A stretch of 64,000 nt of DNA from Pseudozyma flocculosa PF-1. Lineage: Eukaryota; Basidiomycota; Ustilaginomycetes; Ustilaginales; Ustilaginaceae. Shown here piece after piece: positions 52,049 to 63,800 of the stretch. The stretch is taken from the NCBI RefSeq assembly GCF_000417875.1, contig NW_006920871.1, positions 995,740 through 1,059,739 on the forward strand, read 5' to 3'. Within the stretch, counting starts at the first letter, position 1, and every line of letters begins with the position of its first letter. The translations under genes were made by a program, and so were the position numbers. The notes beneath the pieces were generated by a model that saw nothing but the letters and a program-made list of their open reading frames with translations, ran no database searches and was not told the origin of the DNA.

Positions 52049-53479
52049 ATGGCCGCGGCGCTGCTCCTTCAGCGGGCCTCGCTGCGTGCCATCGCCGCGC
52101 AGGGCAGCTCGTCGGCTTCGAGGCTATCCGCCTTCCCCGCCGCCTTCTCCTCTCAGTCGCGCAGCCTCTCGTCCTCGGTCGCACAGGTCCCCGCATCGCG
52201 GGCAGTCGCACGGGACCTCCGCCTCGGCGCCGCAACGGCCGCCGCAGCAGCAAAGGCCCCCGCCGTGCCCACGAGAAAGGAGCGGCGGCTGGCCATCAAG
52301 AAGGAGAAAAAGGAACGGGCCAAGCGCGCTGCCGCCTCGACCGTCTCGGCGCGGCTCGGCGTCGAGACCAAGAGGCTCTCGCCCTTTGTGCGCAAGGACC
52401 GTCAGTTCAAGACGTTCAAGCCCATCACCCGCTCCATCCGGTGGCTCCGTATACCGCTCAACGAGCACCTCTACGACGGCCGGCCCGAGCGCTCGCTGAC
52501 CGTGGCAAAGAGGAACAAGGGAGGCAGGAACCACCACGGCCACATCACCGTGCGCGGCCGCGGAGGCGGTCACCGGAGGAGGCTCCGCCTCGTCGACTTT
52601 TACCGCTGGGAGTCGGGCGACCAGAAGGTCCTGCGGATCGAGTACGACCCGGGCCGCAGCGCCCACATCGCCCTCATCCAGCACAACCGCACCCAGCGCA
52701 AGAGCTACATCCTGGCCCCCGACGGCCTGCGCCAGGGCGACACGGTGCGCAGCTACCGCAGCGGCCTGCCCTCGGACATCACCTCGACCACCGTCGGCGT
52801 CCACGACGAGGAGGTTCCGCTCTCGACCGACCCTTCGGCGCCACAAACGGCGACGAGCTCGCCCACCTCTCCGGCCAGCGCGGCAGACGCCAGCGGCGAG
52901 GCTGCCGGCGCCGCCTCGCCGGGCGTGGGAGCGGGGTCGCAGCTCGACCTGGGTATCTTCCGTACGCTCGCCATCCGGCCGGGCAACTTTTTGCCGCTCA
53001 ACCTGATTCCGATTGGCACGACGATCCACTCGATCACCCTGGTGCCCTTTGGCCCGGCCAAGCTGGTGCGGAGCGCGGGCACGTCGGGCCAGCTGGTTTC
53101 GTTTTCGGGGCGCAACGGCGCGGGCGACTCGCACGCCCAGGTGCGGCTGCAGAGCGGCGAGGTGCGGCTGGTGCCGTCGACGTGCTGCGCGGCCATCGGG
53201 ACGGTGAGCAACAAGGACCACCAGCACGCGCGGCTGGGCAAGGCGGGCCGCAGCCGGTGGCTGGGCCGCAAGCCCAAGGTGCGCGGTGTGGCCATGAACG
53301 CCGTCGACCACCCGCACGGCGGTGGACGAGGCAAGTCCAAGTCCAACATGCACCCGCGCTCCATCTACGGCCACCTGGCCAAGTTTGCGCGCACCCGAAA
53401 GCCGGGCACCAAGAACGGCAACCAGATGGTGGTGCGCGAGCGCCCGCGCCGCAACGGCAAGAGGCTGGGCAAGCCGTGA
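52049..53479 (+). CDS. RML2: Mitochondrial large ribosomal subunit protein uL2m
   Basis: A single exon encodes 476 residues from ATG 52049. The first about 45 residues are Ala/Ser/Arg/Leu-rich without acids, a mitochondrial presequence. The L2 fold follows: KTFKPITRSIRWLRIPLNEHL, GRNHHGHITVRGRGGGHRRRLRLVDF, IEYDPGRSAHIALI, AIRPGNFLPLNLIPIGTTIHSI, STCCAAIGTVSNKDHQ, and the highly conserved RGVAMNAVDHPHGGGRGKS. The last contains the histidine that lies near the peptidyl-transferase centre in bacterial L2. A Ser/Thr/Ala/Pro insertion of about 45 residues (about 250-295) splits the domain after the SDITST segment and is not a standard L2 element. The ATG sits in CCATAATGG; the upstream frame is open but runs into the CCAG array. 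Confidence 0.96.
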   Translation: MAAALLLQRASLRAIAAQGSSSASRLSAFPAAFSSQSRSLSSSVAQVPASRAVARDLRLGAATAAAAAKAPAVPTRKERRLAIKKEKKERAKRAAASTVSARLGVETKRLSPFVRKDRQFKTFKPITRSIRWLRIPLNEHLYDGRPERSLTVAKRNKGGRNHHGHITVRGRGGGHRRRLRLVDFYRWESGDQKVLRIEYDPGRSAHIALIQHNRTQRKSYILAPDGLRQGDTVRSYRSGLPSDITSTTVGVHDEEVPLSTDPSAPQTATSSPTSPASAADASGEAAGAASPGVGAGSQLDLGIFRTLAIRPGNFLPLNLIPIGTTIHSITLVPFGPAKLVRSAGTSGQLVSFSGRNGAGDSHAQVRLQSGEVRLVPSTCCAAIGTVSNKDHQHARLGKAGRSRWLGRKPKVRGVAMNAVDHPHGGGRGKSKSNMHPRSIYGHLAKFARTRKPGTKNGNQMVVRERPRRNGKRLGKP

Positions 53480-54576
53480 GCCGGTGGCGGACTCGTCGTC
53501 GTCGTCGTCGTCGTCGTCTTCCTCTTTCCATCCTCCCTCTCGTTGTACACCTTGGAGTCTGAGCCAGAGCTCGATTGCACATGCACGGTCCCCGATGCTC
53601 GAATCGTGTGTTGTTGTGTGACTACAAAGAGCGCCGACGGGGCCTTGTGTATCGGTCTCGCTCACGGTCGTCGCTCTTGGTCTTTCTTGTGGTACAGAAG
53701 GGCCGGAAATGCAGGACGCTTAGCTGGCGCAAGTGTGCGCGCTGCCTACAACTGCGCAGTCAGGAAGGACGAGGGCGTGCTGCTGAGAACTTCGCTGCGG
53801 TTAGGCCCCGGGTCGAGTGAGGGGGGGCGAGGGGAGAGGGCTGGATGGCGGTCGACTCGCACGAGAAAGACGAGGCCGCATCGCACGTTCGTCAGCCCTC
53901 GCACGCACCCACGGCGATGGCCGAGGCTGGGGGAGAGAGAGCAAGATGGGTTTCAGAAGAAACGCAGCCAGGCATCGCTTTCAGGCGAGTCATGGGCCCC
54001 GCCTGGCTGGCTGGGCGGGCAGGCTGGGGTCAGAAAAATCAGGCCAAGGCCCGATTGGCGGGATTACGGGAGACAGGCAGCTGGCAGGCCAGGCGGCCGG
54101 GCTGCACGTTCAACCTGCCTGCAGCGACCCCAAGGCAGATCGTATCAGAGAACAAAGAGCGAGGCAGGCAGGCTGGAAGCAGGCAGGAGAGCAACACGCA
54201 CCCACGCACGAGGCGGAAGAAGGTGGCGGCGGGACCATGTCGTCCGCCGTCGTTGGAAGATCCTCGCCGTGCTTTCTTCTTCTCCCCTACCACCCCTCCT
54301 CGCCGCCAACTCTCTCCTCTCATTCGGCGCACTACAATCACCCACCGGCCTTCATCCTCCCTGCTCCCTTCCCTTCGTCTGCACCTCTCTCGAGCAGGCA
54401 ATCCTCTCGCTCGCCTCGTTGATTGATCCTTCCAGGCTTCGCGCTGTCCACGCCCTTGCAACAGCAACCGCAAGAGGAGCCTTTGCCACCTGCCAGTCGC
54501 ACCGCTTTCTTCGCCCATCGCCGCCTCCTGTTCCTTGCCGCTCGATCTTACGAACCGCTTCCGCTCGCCACCCGCC
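53480..54576. other. RML2-MTHFR intergenic region
   Basis: The region holds the RML2 3' flank (with a GTC/CGT microsatellite at about 53494-53517) and the MTHFR promoter and leader. AGGCAGGC words occur at about 54163-54186 and a pyrimidine-rich leader at 54265-54420. No gene is seen. Confidence 0.5.
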
Positions 54577-56698
54577 ATGTCGACGCCCATCGCCTCGTCT
54601 CCGCCGTCGCCGCCGCCCAAGGGCGATGCCTCGTGGAAGAGTGAGTGCCTCCGGTGCGGGCCCCCTTCCCCCTCTGACATTCCTCTCCTGGTGTGTGCTG
54701 GCTGCTGACGACGTTTGCTGCCGTCCACTGCGCCTTCATCTGCCCACTCCTTGTGCCTTGCCTCTTCCCCTCCCTTCCCTTGCCGCCTCTCCCCCAGTCA
54801 CCAACAAGATTGCCAAGGCCGAAAAGGAGGGCCGCATCTGGTGGAGCTTCGAGTACTTCCCGCCGCGCACCGCCCAGGGCCTGACCAACCTCTATGACCG
54901 CATCGAGCGCATGGCCGAGCTCGGCCCCGAGTTTGTCGACATCACCTGGAACGCCGGCGGCCGCACCTCGGACCTCACGTCGCAGCTCGTCAAGACCGTG
55001 CACACCTACATCGGCCTCGAGACGTGCATGCACCTCACCTGCACCAACATGCCTCGCGAAAAGGTCGACACCGCCCTCCGCGAGGCAAAGGAGTTTGGCT
55101 GCCGCAACATCCTCGCGCTGCGCGGCGACCCGCCCGCCGGCCAGTCCGAGTGGGAGCCCCACGCCGCCGGCTTCACCTACGCCCATGAGCTCGTCGAGTA
55201 CATCCGCGAAAACTACGGCGACTACTTTGCCATCGCCGTCGCCGGCTTCCCCGAGGGCCACCCGGAGGCCACCGAGGGCAAGGAGCTCGAGATGCAGCGC
55301 CTCAAGGCCAAGATCGACGCCGGCGCCGACTTCATCTTCACCCAGATGTTCTACGACTTCGACATCTTTGCCCAGTGGGTCAAGGACGTGCGCGCCGCCG
55401 GCATTACCTGCCCCATTGTCCCCGGAGTGATGCCGATCCAGACGTATGGCGGCTTCCAGCGCGCCACGGCCCGCTTCCGCACCATGGTGCCGCAGTACTT
55501 CCACGACGCCCTCGATCCGGTCAAGGACGACGACCAGAAGGTGCGCGAAGTTGGGCTCAAGCTCGTCGGCGACATGTGCCGTAAGATTGTCGGCAGCGGG
55601 CTGGGCATCAGCGGACTCCACATCTACACGATGAACCTCGAAAAGGGCTCGCGGATGCTGCTCGAGTACCTCGGCCTGACGCCCTCGGTCAACCAGGTCA
55701 GCCCGCTCCCCTGGACGCCGAGCCTGACGCCCAAGCGGCGCGAGGAGAAGATCCGACCCATCTTTTGGGCCAACCGGGCCAAGAGCTACGTCAACCGCAC
55801 CGAGACCTGGGACGAGTTCCCCAACGGCCGGTGGGGCGACGCCCGCTCGCCCGCCTATGGCGACTTTGACGCGTACGGCGTCAAGCTGCGCTACTCGCCC
55901 GACGAGGCGCTGCAGCTGTGGGGCACGCCGACCAGCCTCGACGACGTCAAGCAGCTGTTTGTGTCGTTCTGCGCCGGCAAGGTCAAGGCGCTGCCGTGGT
56001 CCGAGACGGGTATCGCCAAGGAGACGTCGGTCATCGACACCAAGTTGGCGCGCATGAACCAGCTGGGCTACCTCACCATCAACTCGCAGCCCGCCGTCGA
56101 CGGCGCGCGCTCCGACGACAAGGTCCACGGCTGGGGCCCCAAGGGCGGCTACTGCTACCAGAAGGCCTACCTCGAGTTCTTTGTGGCGCCCGACCAGCTC
56201 GAGGCGCTCATCTCGCGCATCGAGCTCGACCCGCAGGTGACCTACCACGCCGTCAACGCCCAGGGCGACATGAAGACCAACGTCAACTCCGAGGCGCCCA
56301 ACGCCGTCACGTGGGGCGTCTTCCCGCACTGCGAAATCATCCAGCCCACGATTGTCGAGTCGATCTCGTTCCTGGCCTGGAAGGACGAGGCGTACGAGAT
56401 CGGCCGCAACTGGGCGCGCATCTACCCGGCCGGGTCCGAGAGCCGCCGGCTGCTCGACTCGATCTTTGATACTTACTTCCTCGTCAACGTCGTGCACAAC
56501 GACTTCAAGGCGGCCGACGCCATCTTCCAGCCCTTCCTCGAGGGGCAGGCGCAGGCGCAGTCATCGGGGCAGGGCGTCGGCGGAATCGTTTCGTCGACGC
56601 TCAAGGAGGCGGCCAACGGCGTCAAGAACGGCATCGACGGCGCGCTCAGCCGCCTCACGACGGCCGACGGGTCTGCTCCCGCGGTCAACGGCGCTTGA
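54577..56698 (+). CDS. MET13: Methylenetetrahydrofolate reductase
   Basis: The exons are 54577-54640 and 54798-56698 (a GTGAGT...CCCAG intron after codon 21), giving 654 residues. The flavoenzyme reduces 5,10-methylene-THF to 5-methyl-THF, the methyl donor for methionine synthesis. The N-terminal TIM barrel runs from about 22 to 320: FEYFPPRTAQGLTNLYDRIERM, FVDITWNAGGRTSDLT, ETCMHLTCTNM, NILALRGDPPAG, YGDYFAIAVAGFPEGHPEA, KIDAGADFIFTQMFYD, CPIVPGVMPIQTYGGF. The C-terminal regulatory domain (about 350-620), which binds S-adenosylmethionine in eukaryotes, includes RPIFWANRAKSYV, WDEFPNGRWGD, LGYLTINSQPAV, GPKGGYCYQKAYLEFF and NAVTWGVFP. The last about 35 residues are Ala/Gln/Ser-rich. Fungi often have two paralogues; the sequence suits the Met13-type enzyme, but Met12 cannot be excluded. 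Confidence 0.96.
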
Positions 56699-57740
56699 GC
56701 TCGAGCCGGCCTAACCCGCCTTGCGCGCTCTCCTCTCGACGAACGCTGCGCTCGCTCTGGACGATAGACTCGCCTCGCCTCGCCTCGCTCCTCTCTGCCC
56801 CGACACGCGGATCCCCCACCAAAACGGGTCGCTCGGGATGGACGCCAACCGTCGCCCAAGCCCTCCGACTAGACGACTGCGCGGCGCCGTAGTCTTCGTC
56901 GTCGTCGCCGCTGGCGTCTCGGATGCCCGACATTGAGGATCAACTCCTCTCTCCGCCGGCCTTCTCGATGCTCCCTCTACGACTTTCCCCTCTGCCCCTC
57001 TTCCCCCCCTGGTTCCAACGACTGCAACTTCTTCCCCTTCCCCATGACGACTCTTCCCCCCCATTCTTTCAACAAAGATACCTGCCTGCCCGCACAAACG
57101 CACGCACATGCCCACACTCCTGCATCTTTCTGTTCTCAACATCAGCATCTTTCCGACACGACACGATTCTCTTTCTCTCGTCCTTTCCCCATCATCGACC
57201 TGGCGCCGGCCGGCGCCGTATCAAGACTGCCTTGTATTACACCTTCCATCCCCGTCGCCGGTCTGCTAAGCTCAACGCTTCAGTCGGGCGACGCACAACC
57301 GCCGTGGTCGCACTCTGCGCCCATTGCTCTCCTCCCTCCGTCCTCCCCCGATCTCTCCCTCTCCCCTTCCCTCCCTCTCTCCGTTTTCCGCTGTCCCACC
57401 TCGTCCCTGTATGACTAGTTCAACCTTGGTCCCTGTATCATCCGCAAGTTCAACATCTGCACAAATCCCCTCGGCGGCCCCGCTCGGTTCCAGGCAGCGA
57501 TTGATCCTCGTCGTCGTCGTCGTCGTCACAGGGCGGGCTGGGCGTGATTCGGAGAGAGGGGGGGACGGAGTAACATCTACCCGATTGCAGCGGAGGAGCG
57601 TATATCCGTGCGTGTTTGGGCCACGGACGCGCAGAACGAGGGAGCGGAAGCAAAGGCCGGGCCGGCTGCGATGACTGCTGCCAGCGCTGCTGCTGCCGGT
57701 GCCGCCGCTGCTGCTGAGTCCCTGCATCCGTTGGGCGACG

Positions 57741-57786
57741 AAGCAAGCAGGCAGGCAGGCAGGCAGGCAGGCAAGCAAGCAAGCAA
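57741..57786. repeat. AGGC/AAGC tetranucleotide array
   Basis: Two AAGC units, about six AGGC units and then about four AAGC units form a compound array. Shorter AGGC arrays follow at 57836-57853 and 58043-58055. Confidence 0.9.
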
Positions 57787-58006
57787 GGAGCAGCAGCTAC
57801 CGGTAGCGTCGCGGACAGCTTGGCGCAGGGCCAGGCAGGCAGGCAGGCAGGCGGTCGCGGGCGTGTCATCGTACGATACAGACGCGACGCCGTCGTCGAT
57901 GTCGGCCCGGGAGCGATACCGTACGAGGATCTCGGCGCGTCTGCCCGCTCCCTCTCGATCGCATGAGCGGGTGCCCCTCCCCCTCGCTCTTCGGTGGGAA
58001 GAACGA

Positions 58007-58010
<4 letters not shown>

Positions 58011-58037
<27 letters not shown>
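58011..58037. repeat. (CGAA)n array
   Basis: Six to seven CGAA units lie in the same gene-free stretch. Confidence 0.9.
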
Positions 58038-60874
58038 AGAGAAGCAGGCAGGCAGGGAGGCAGGCCAGGGATCCAAGCTAAGGGGGCCAGGGAAGGAAGG
58101 GAGAAGCAAGCAAGCAAGCTGAGGGGGTCTGGAATGCAAGCAAGCAAGCAAGGAGACCTCGAGGGTCGGCTGTCGGTCCGCCTAGCCTAGCCTGCTGCTG
58201 GCTGCCCGCCGACGCACGCTTAAAATTCCATTTTCCTCGAGCTGCAGCCGGCCTCTCTCGCTTCACCCGCCTGCCTGTTGGTCTAGTCGCGGGACGTGCA
58301 TGGCCTAGCCTGGCCTCGAACGCTGCTCACCTGCTCACCTTGCTTGCGCCACCACTCGGCCTGCTCCTCTTGCGCGAGCGACGACGACGACGACGGCGGC
58401 GTCGTGTACTCAATTCGGACCTCTCGATGTACATAGTTTGCGCCCGCCCGACAAGAACAGACGGGCGCTGGGGGCCACGGTGGTGAGACCCATTTGGGTG
58501 GCGTCGTGCGCTAACCGCCCGCGTAAGGACGGGGAGGCTGATGAAGGCGGGTCGTATGATCCAGGCGGCCGACTCTTCCTCTAGCTGGCCAGCTGCACGC
58601 ACGCAAGCAAGATCGGCATGTCATACGAACGCCCCCATCTGACGGCGTAGCGAGGGCGGGGCGGGGCGGGGCAAGGCGAGGCGAGGCGAGCCTAAGCAAG
58701 CTGCTGCTGTTTTCGAGCGCCGGCCTGCCCTGCCTGCTGGCAGCTGCTGCTGCTGCTGCCAAGCTGGCTGCCTGCCAGACTGCTCTTCTCCGGAGGCACG
58801 CACCACGCACCCGCACCCGCACCACGCCCATCCACCGTACGTCGCTTGCTTGCTCTTCTTGCCTGCCTGCCCGCCTGCCTGCAATTGATTTGCTGCCGAC
58901 GGCGCACCAGCCAAAGCAACCAACCCCGCCGCCGCTCCGCCCCAAACACGCACCCGACCCTGCCTGGCTGCTCGCTTCATCACAACGTAAACGCGAGCAG
59001 GCCATCCACCGACCGACCAACCACGGCGTCGAGTTGCGCGTCCACGCCCGCCCTCGTCTCGCCCGCGCTTCGCCTCGTAGGAGTCGGCGCACTTGTCACT
59101 CGCCGACCACCGCTGGCGGCGGCGGCGGCGGCGGCGGCGGCGCTTGTCATGGCAGCGGGCGGATGGGTTGAGGCTAGTGGGTGGCTTGGGGGTGTCGGCC
59201 AGCTCGGTTGGTCATGGTTCGTTTGAGCGCCTGGCGCGTGCCTAGCCTGTCACCCGGCGTTCCAGGGCCAGCGACGACGAAGACGCTCTCGCTGCTGCTA
59301 GGTGTACGCCTGTCAAGCAGACGTAGGGCGGGCACAAGTCAGGCAGGCAGGCAGGCGGGCAGGATCGACGACGGCAAAGCAAGCAAGCAAGCTGCTGAGG
59401 CTCTGCGCCCGGCTTTCGTCTGAGATGGAAGGGAAGCCCGTTCGTCATGCGGGCTGCTCGCGTCGCTTGTCCGCTTGGCTTTGCTTCCCTTTGTGCCTGT
59501 GCAGGCAGACAGGCAGGCCAGGCCAGGCCAGGCATACGCACGCACGCACGGCGTCTTGCCGCCCAACAACCGACGACAAAGGCAGGCAGGCTGGCTAGGA
59601 CGATACGACGGACGACGGCGGTACTCCCTGGCGCCACCGGCAGATCAGGCAGGCCCAGGAAGAGGGGCGACGACAACGACGGCTCGTGTCGCGACGACCT
59701 CTTGCGTGTTGTGTGGGCGGGCAGCGGAGCGCCTGGCTCTGGGCTGCGAGAGCGAGATGCCTGCCTGCTGGCCATGGCCACGGAACGATAGATGCTGCCC
59801 TGCCTGCCTTGGCCTTGGCCCCGTCAGATCCCCCTTGCAGCCGACTCCTGCCTCTGCCCGCCTCTGCCTTAGCTTCTGCTCCGTCGGCCGCCGCTGACCT
59901 CTGTCGCTCGAGCCTCTGCACCGCTCATGACTACGGTACTACGGTAGCCTGCGCTGACACCTTGCCCCCGTCCTCGCTCCTCGCTCCTCGACCTCGCCCT
60001 CGTTTCTCTCCCCGCCCCCTTCACCCCCTCCCGCTCCCGTCGCTCGCTCGCCCCCTCGCTCTGCCCCTGCCGTCGCCACCTCGCACTAGACGATCCGCTA
60101 ACTTGCCCGCCGCCACTACCAGCGCATTCCGCCCAGTTCTTCCACCACCGCTATCACTACCACCACCACCACAACCACCACCAACACCATCACCCTTGAA
60201 CCCCCGTCCAGCGCCGCGCTCGGTCCCAGTCCCCTTGATACGGCTTATTGTCCTGCTTCGCCGTGCCTCGCACCACCTAGCCTGCTATTCGCCATCAGCG
60301 ACGACGACAACGCCCACCGCCAAGACAACGACCCGGCAAACCACTCAGGTACTTGAACCCACCAGCCTCGTGCAGCATCCCTCTGGCCCGACACTCGCAC
60401 ATACCCCCTCAGGAACCCTGCCCCGGCGCATTGACCCTCCTCGCGGGCCCTTACCTCTCCGCTACCTCCCTGCGTCCCTTCCAGCCGGCCCACCTCGTCC
60501 CCCTGCGCTCGTCTACCCCAAGGCGCCACTTATCCCATCCGACACCGCCGCCGCCGCCGCCACTTCGTGCCGCTCGCCACTGTCCCTCCATCGGCATTGC
60601 TTGCCATCGAACCTGCTCACCTAGCCTCCTGCCATCTTCCGCCACGACCACCACCATCACCTTCGCTCACGTTCGGCCATCGCTGCCGCCAGACAACCAG
60701 AGCGCGAGCGCCCCCTACGCCATTCGACCTGTCCTCGATCTCGCAGGCCACCACGACGTGTCCGTGACGAGGCGGCCTTCGTAGCGTCCACCACAACTTG
60801 GCCGATCCGCAGCGCACCACCTGCTCGCCGCCGGACCGCCTGCCCCTGCACGGAGCGGGACACCCACCTCAGCC

Positions 60875-63800
60875 ATGGTCTTTGTCGTCGTCAAGGAACA
60901 GCCCTCGAAAAAGTCCAAGCTCAACAACCTCTTCCGCCTTGGAAAGTCGTCAAAGAGCAACAGCCACGACAACGCGCCACCAGCATCGGCGCGCCAGGTC
61001 AACACGTCGTCTGCCAGGTCCATCAGCCATCCGGGCCTCGACAGTCCGCCCGCCACGCTGCCACGAGGCGCTCGCAAGACCTGGCAGGATGCCCGCAGAG
61101 TCCAGTCCGAGAGCCGCGAGCGACCCGGCTTCGCGTTCCCCGCCGAGCACGACGTCGACCTCACCTCTGAATTCTCTGACGACAGCGGACCGGATTTCGT
61201 GACCGGCAGCCCTCGGCAGCAGCAGCAACAGCAGCAGCAGCAGCAGCACGAGCGCTCCAGCTCGCTGCCCATCGATCAGCTTCTGAATAGCACGTCGACC
61301 CGCACCATCTCGCCCCACGTCCTCAGCCGCATCGAGACCAGCGATGGCGTCCTCGGCAGGCACGCGCGGCAGCGCTCCCACTTCAGCATCCCCGACGTTG
61401 TCATCACCGCCTGCGAAGAGGACGGCGAGGAGGTCCACGTCGAGATCGAGATCCCGCCGGAAAAGCGCCGCAGCTACGTCTTCGCCGAGCCCCCCGCGGC
61501 CAGCCAGCAGCCGGACAGATCGGCCAAAAAGGCCAGCGCCAAGGCGCAGAGGAAAAAGCCGACGCCGCTCATCGACCTCGGTCAGGAGATGGCGCAGGGC
61601 CTCGCCACTTCCTCCTCGGCAGGCAGCGTTGAGGGCATGGCGGCAGCGCACCAGGGCTCGCCACCACGAGCCGTGGCCTCGACCACATCGTCGGCCAGCT
61701 CGACGATGTCCAAGGGCATCGCGAGTCCGCCTAGCAAGCGGACGCGCAAATCGTCGTTCCCCTTGCTTTTTGGGCGGAAGAGCCTCGACTCATCGCGAGC
61801 AGCGGCGGCGGCGGCGCCCTCGCAGCCTGGCCCGATGCCCATGACGCCGTGCTCGCCGACGGCGACGTACGGCGAGCAGCACGTCGTGTACTCGACCCAC
61901 TACGAATCCTCGACGTCGCTGCCGTCGTCGTCGCGAGAGTCGCTGCCGGGAGGACCGCCGAACCGCGGGCAGCTCTTCAACCCGAGCACGGCACTGCCCT
62001 CGCCGCCCGAGACGCCGGTGCTGGCGACGCGACCCCTCTCGAAAAAGGAGCTCAAGGCGCGCGAAAAGGAGGAGATGGCGCTCATCCGCGAACTGGAAAA
62101 GATCGACAAGATGGTGCGCGAGCACGACAACAAGGCGCGCAAGGCTGCCGAGCGCGCCCACGCCAAGGAGCAGAAACGAGCCGCTGCCGCCGACAAGCAG
62201 CAGCAGCAGCCGCAGGCGGCGACAAAGCGCGCCTCGAACGCCTTCAAGCGCATCACCATCTTTTCGGCGGCGAGCAAGGCAGGCCCTGCGGTCAGCGTGG
62301 GCCGGCGAGGCAGCGTGATGCGAAAGCGCGAGACGCTCGTCTCGGAGGATGGCAGGGCCAAGGCGCCGGTGTCAGCAGGCTCTGTGACATCGCCCAAGGA
62401 AGGCCGCTTCCAGTTTCCCATGCCGCCCTCGACGCCGCCAACGCCGAGGCGCGGCACGCCAGATTCCCCCGGCAAGGGCGCGAGGCCGCCTCCGGTCGTG
62501 GTCGTGACAGATGCCGAGGACGAGTCTGTTCGCGGACCGGCGTCGCCCGCCGCTCGGAGCGACGGGCAGAAGGATAGCGAGGAGCTCGACCAGAGCACAT
62601 GGCGCTCTCAGGACTGGGCAGACCTCGACCCACGGCGGTCCAGCACGTTTACAAGCCTCATCAAACGCAACGAGCCGTCGAGCGGATCGACGCGGCCCGC
62701 CGCACCACCGAGCTCATACCGGTTCGCAGCGGCAATCGATGAGGACGAGGAGGACGCCGCCGGCGACGGAGAGGAGCGGTCCGGCTTCTCGCCCAAGCTC
62801 TCGAAGCGCGGCAGCGTCCAGAGGGCGCTCGCCATGGCCGACGCCGAAGAGACGATGCTGCGGAAGCGGTCCTCGATCCGACGGCGGGGGGACCGTTCGC
62901 CGCAGCCACAGTCGCCGCCGCTACAAGGGCCGCAATCGCCGCAACTGCAGCAGCAACACCAGCCGCAGCAACAGAAGCGTAGCTCGCGGCGGCTCAACAG
63001 CTCGGGCGGCCTCAGCAGCAAGCGTTCGTCGGTGGCATCCGACACGCGGCGCCGCAGCCTGATCCGTCAGCTGGACGCGTTCGAAGGATGGGAGGTCGCC
63101 GACCAGCCAGAGCTCGAGCGCCAGACCAGCCTGGATATGGCCAACTGGGTCGACAGCCTCGATGGCCCCAGCCAAGAGCAGGGCGACGGTGACGACGGAG
63201 TCGACTTCCCCCTCCCTTCGACGGCGTCGGCCATGATGCAGGAGATGCTCCACGTCGACCGCGTGCTCAAGGACCTGCAGGCGGCTCAGGCGGCCCAGGC
63301 GGCCGATGGCTCCAGCAGCGCTGCCGGTTCAACGAGCAGTGGCGGCAGCAGCGAGGCCAAGCTGGCTGCGACGCCCCGCAGCAGTGCCCGGGAACTCGAC
63401 GGAAGCCTCGACGACGGCCAGAGCACGCCGCGCGCCAGCGTCGCGGGCATCTCGCGGCCCAACATCCCGACCATTTCTTTCACGCCGGCCTCGGTCGACT
63501 CCGGGCTAGACCAGATCGGCGCGCTGGGCTCTCCGATCCCGACCGACCGGGCATCAGGCATGCCCTCGCGCGACAGGAGCGCGCGCTTCTCGCGGCCCAC
63601 CAAGTCCGACAAGCGGCGCGACTCGAACCCGGCCTCGCCGACGTCTCCTCGCTCGCCCGTCCATGCGCGCCCGGCCGACGCCGAAGTCCGCTGCGCCGGA
63701 TCGCCGCCGACGACGTCGTCCTCGTCGAGCTCGTGCGCATCGACGTCATCGACGGCGTCGTCGCCGACGACGAGCGCCACGACGACGTTTTCGTCGACGG

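Larger units (their letters stand above)
56699..60874. other. 4.2 kb gene-free stretch upstream of the Ser-rich protein gene
   Basis: It starts with the MTHFR 3' flank and a C/T-rich block (56940-57410). The middle is filled with AGGC/AAGC and CGAA tetranucleotide arrays (57741-57786, 57836-57853, 58011-58037, 59339-59360) and CCTAGCCTGG words. The last about 900 bases before ATG 60875 are strongly pyrimidine-rich, consistent with a long leader. No frame with a domain is present. Confidence 0.5.

Noticed and set aside
52124..53665. 513-codon open frame antisense to RML2
   Set aside because: Same cause: composition-driven openness opposite a highly conserved ribosomal protein.
54548..56497. 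649-codon open frame antisense to MTHFR
   Set aside because: It is a shadow of the conserved MTHFR frame with Asp/Val/Gly/Leu-biased text and no domain.
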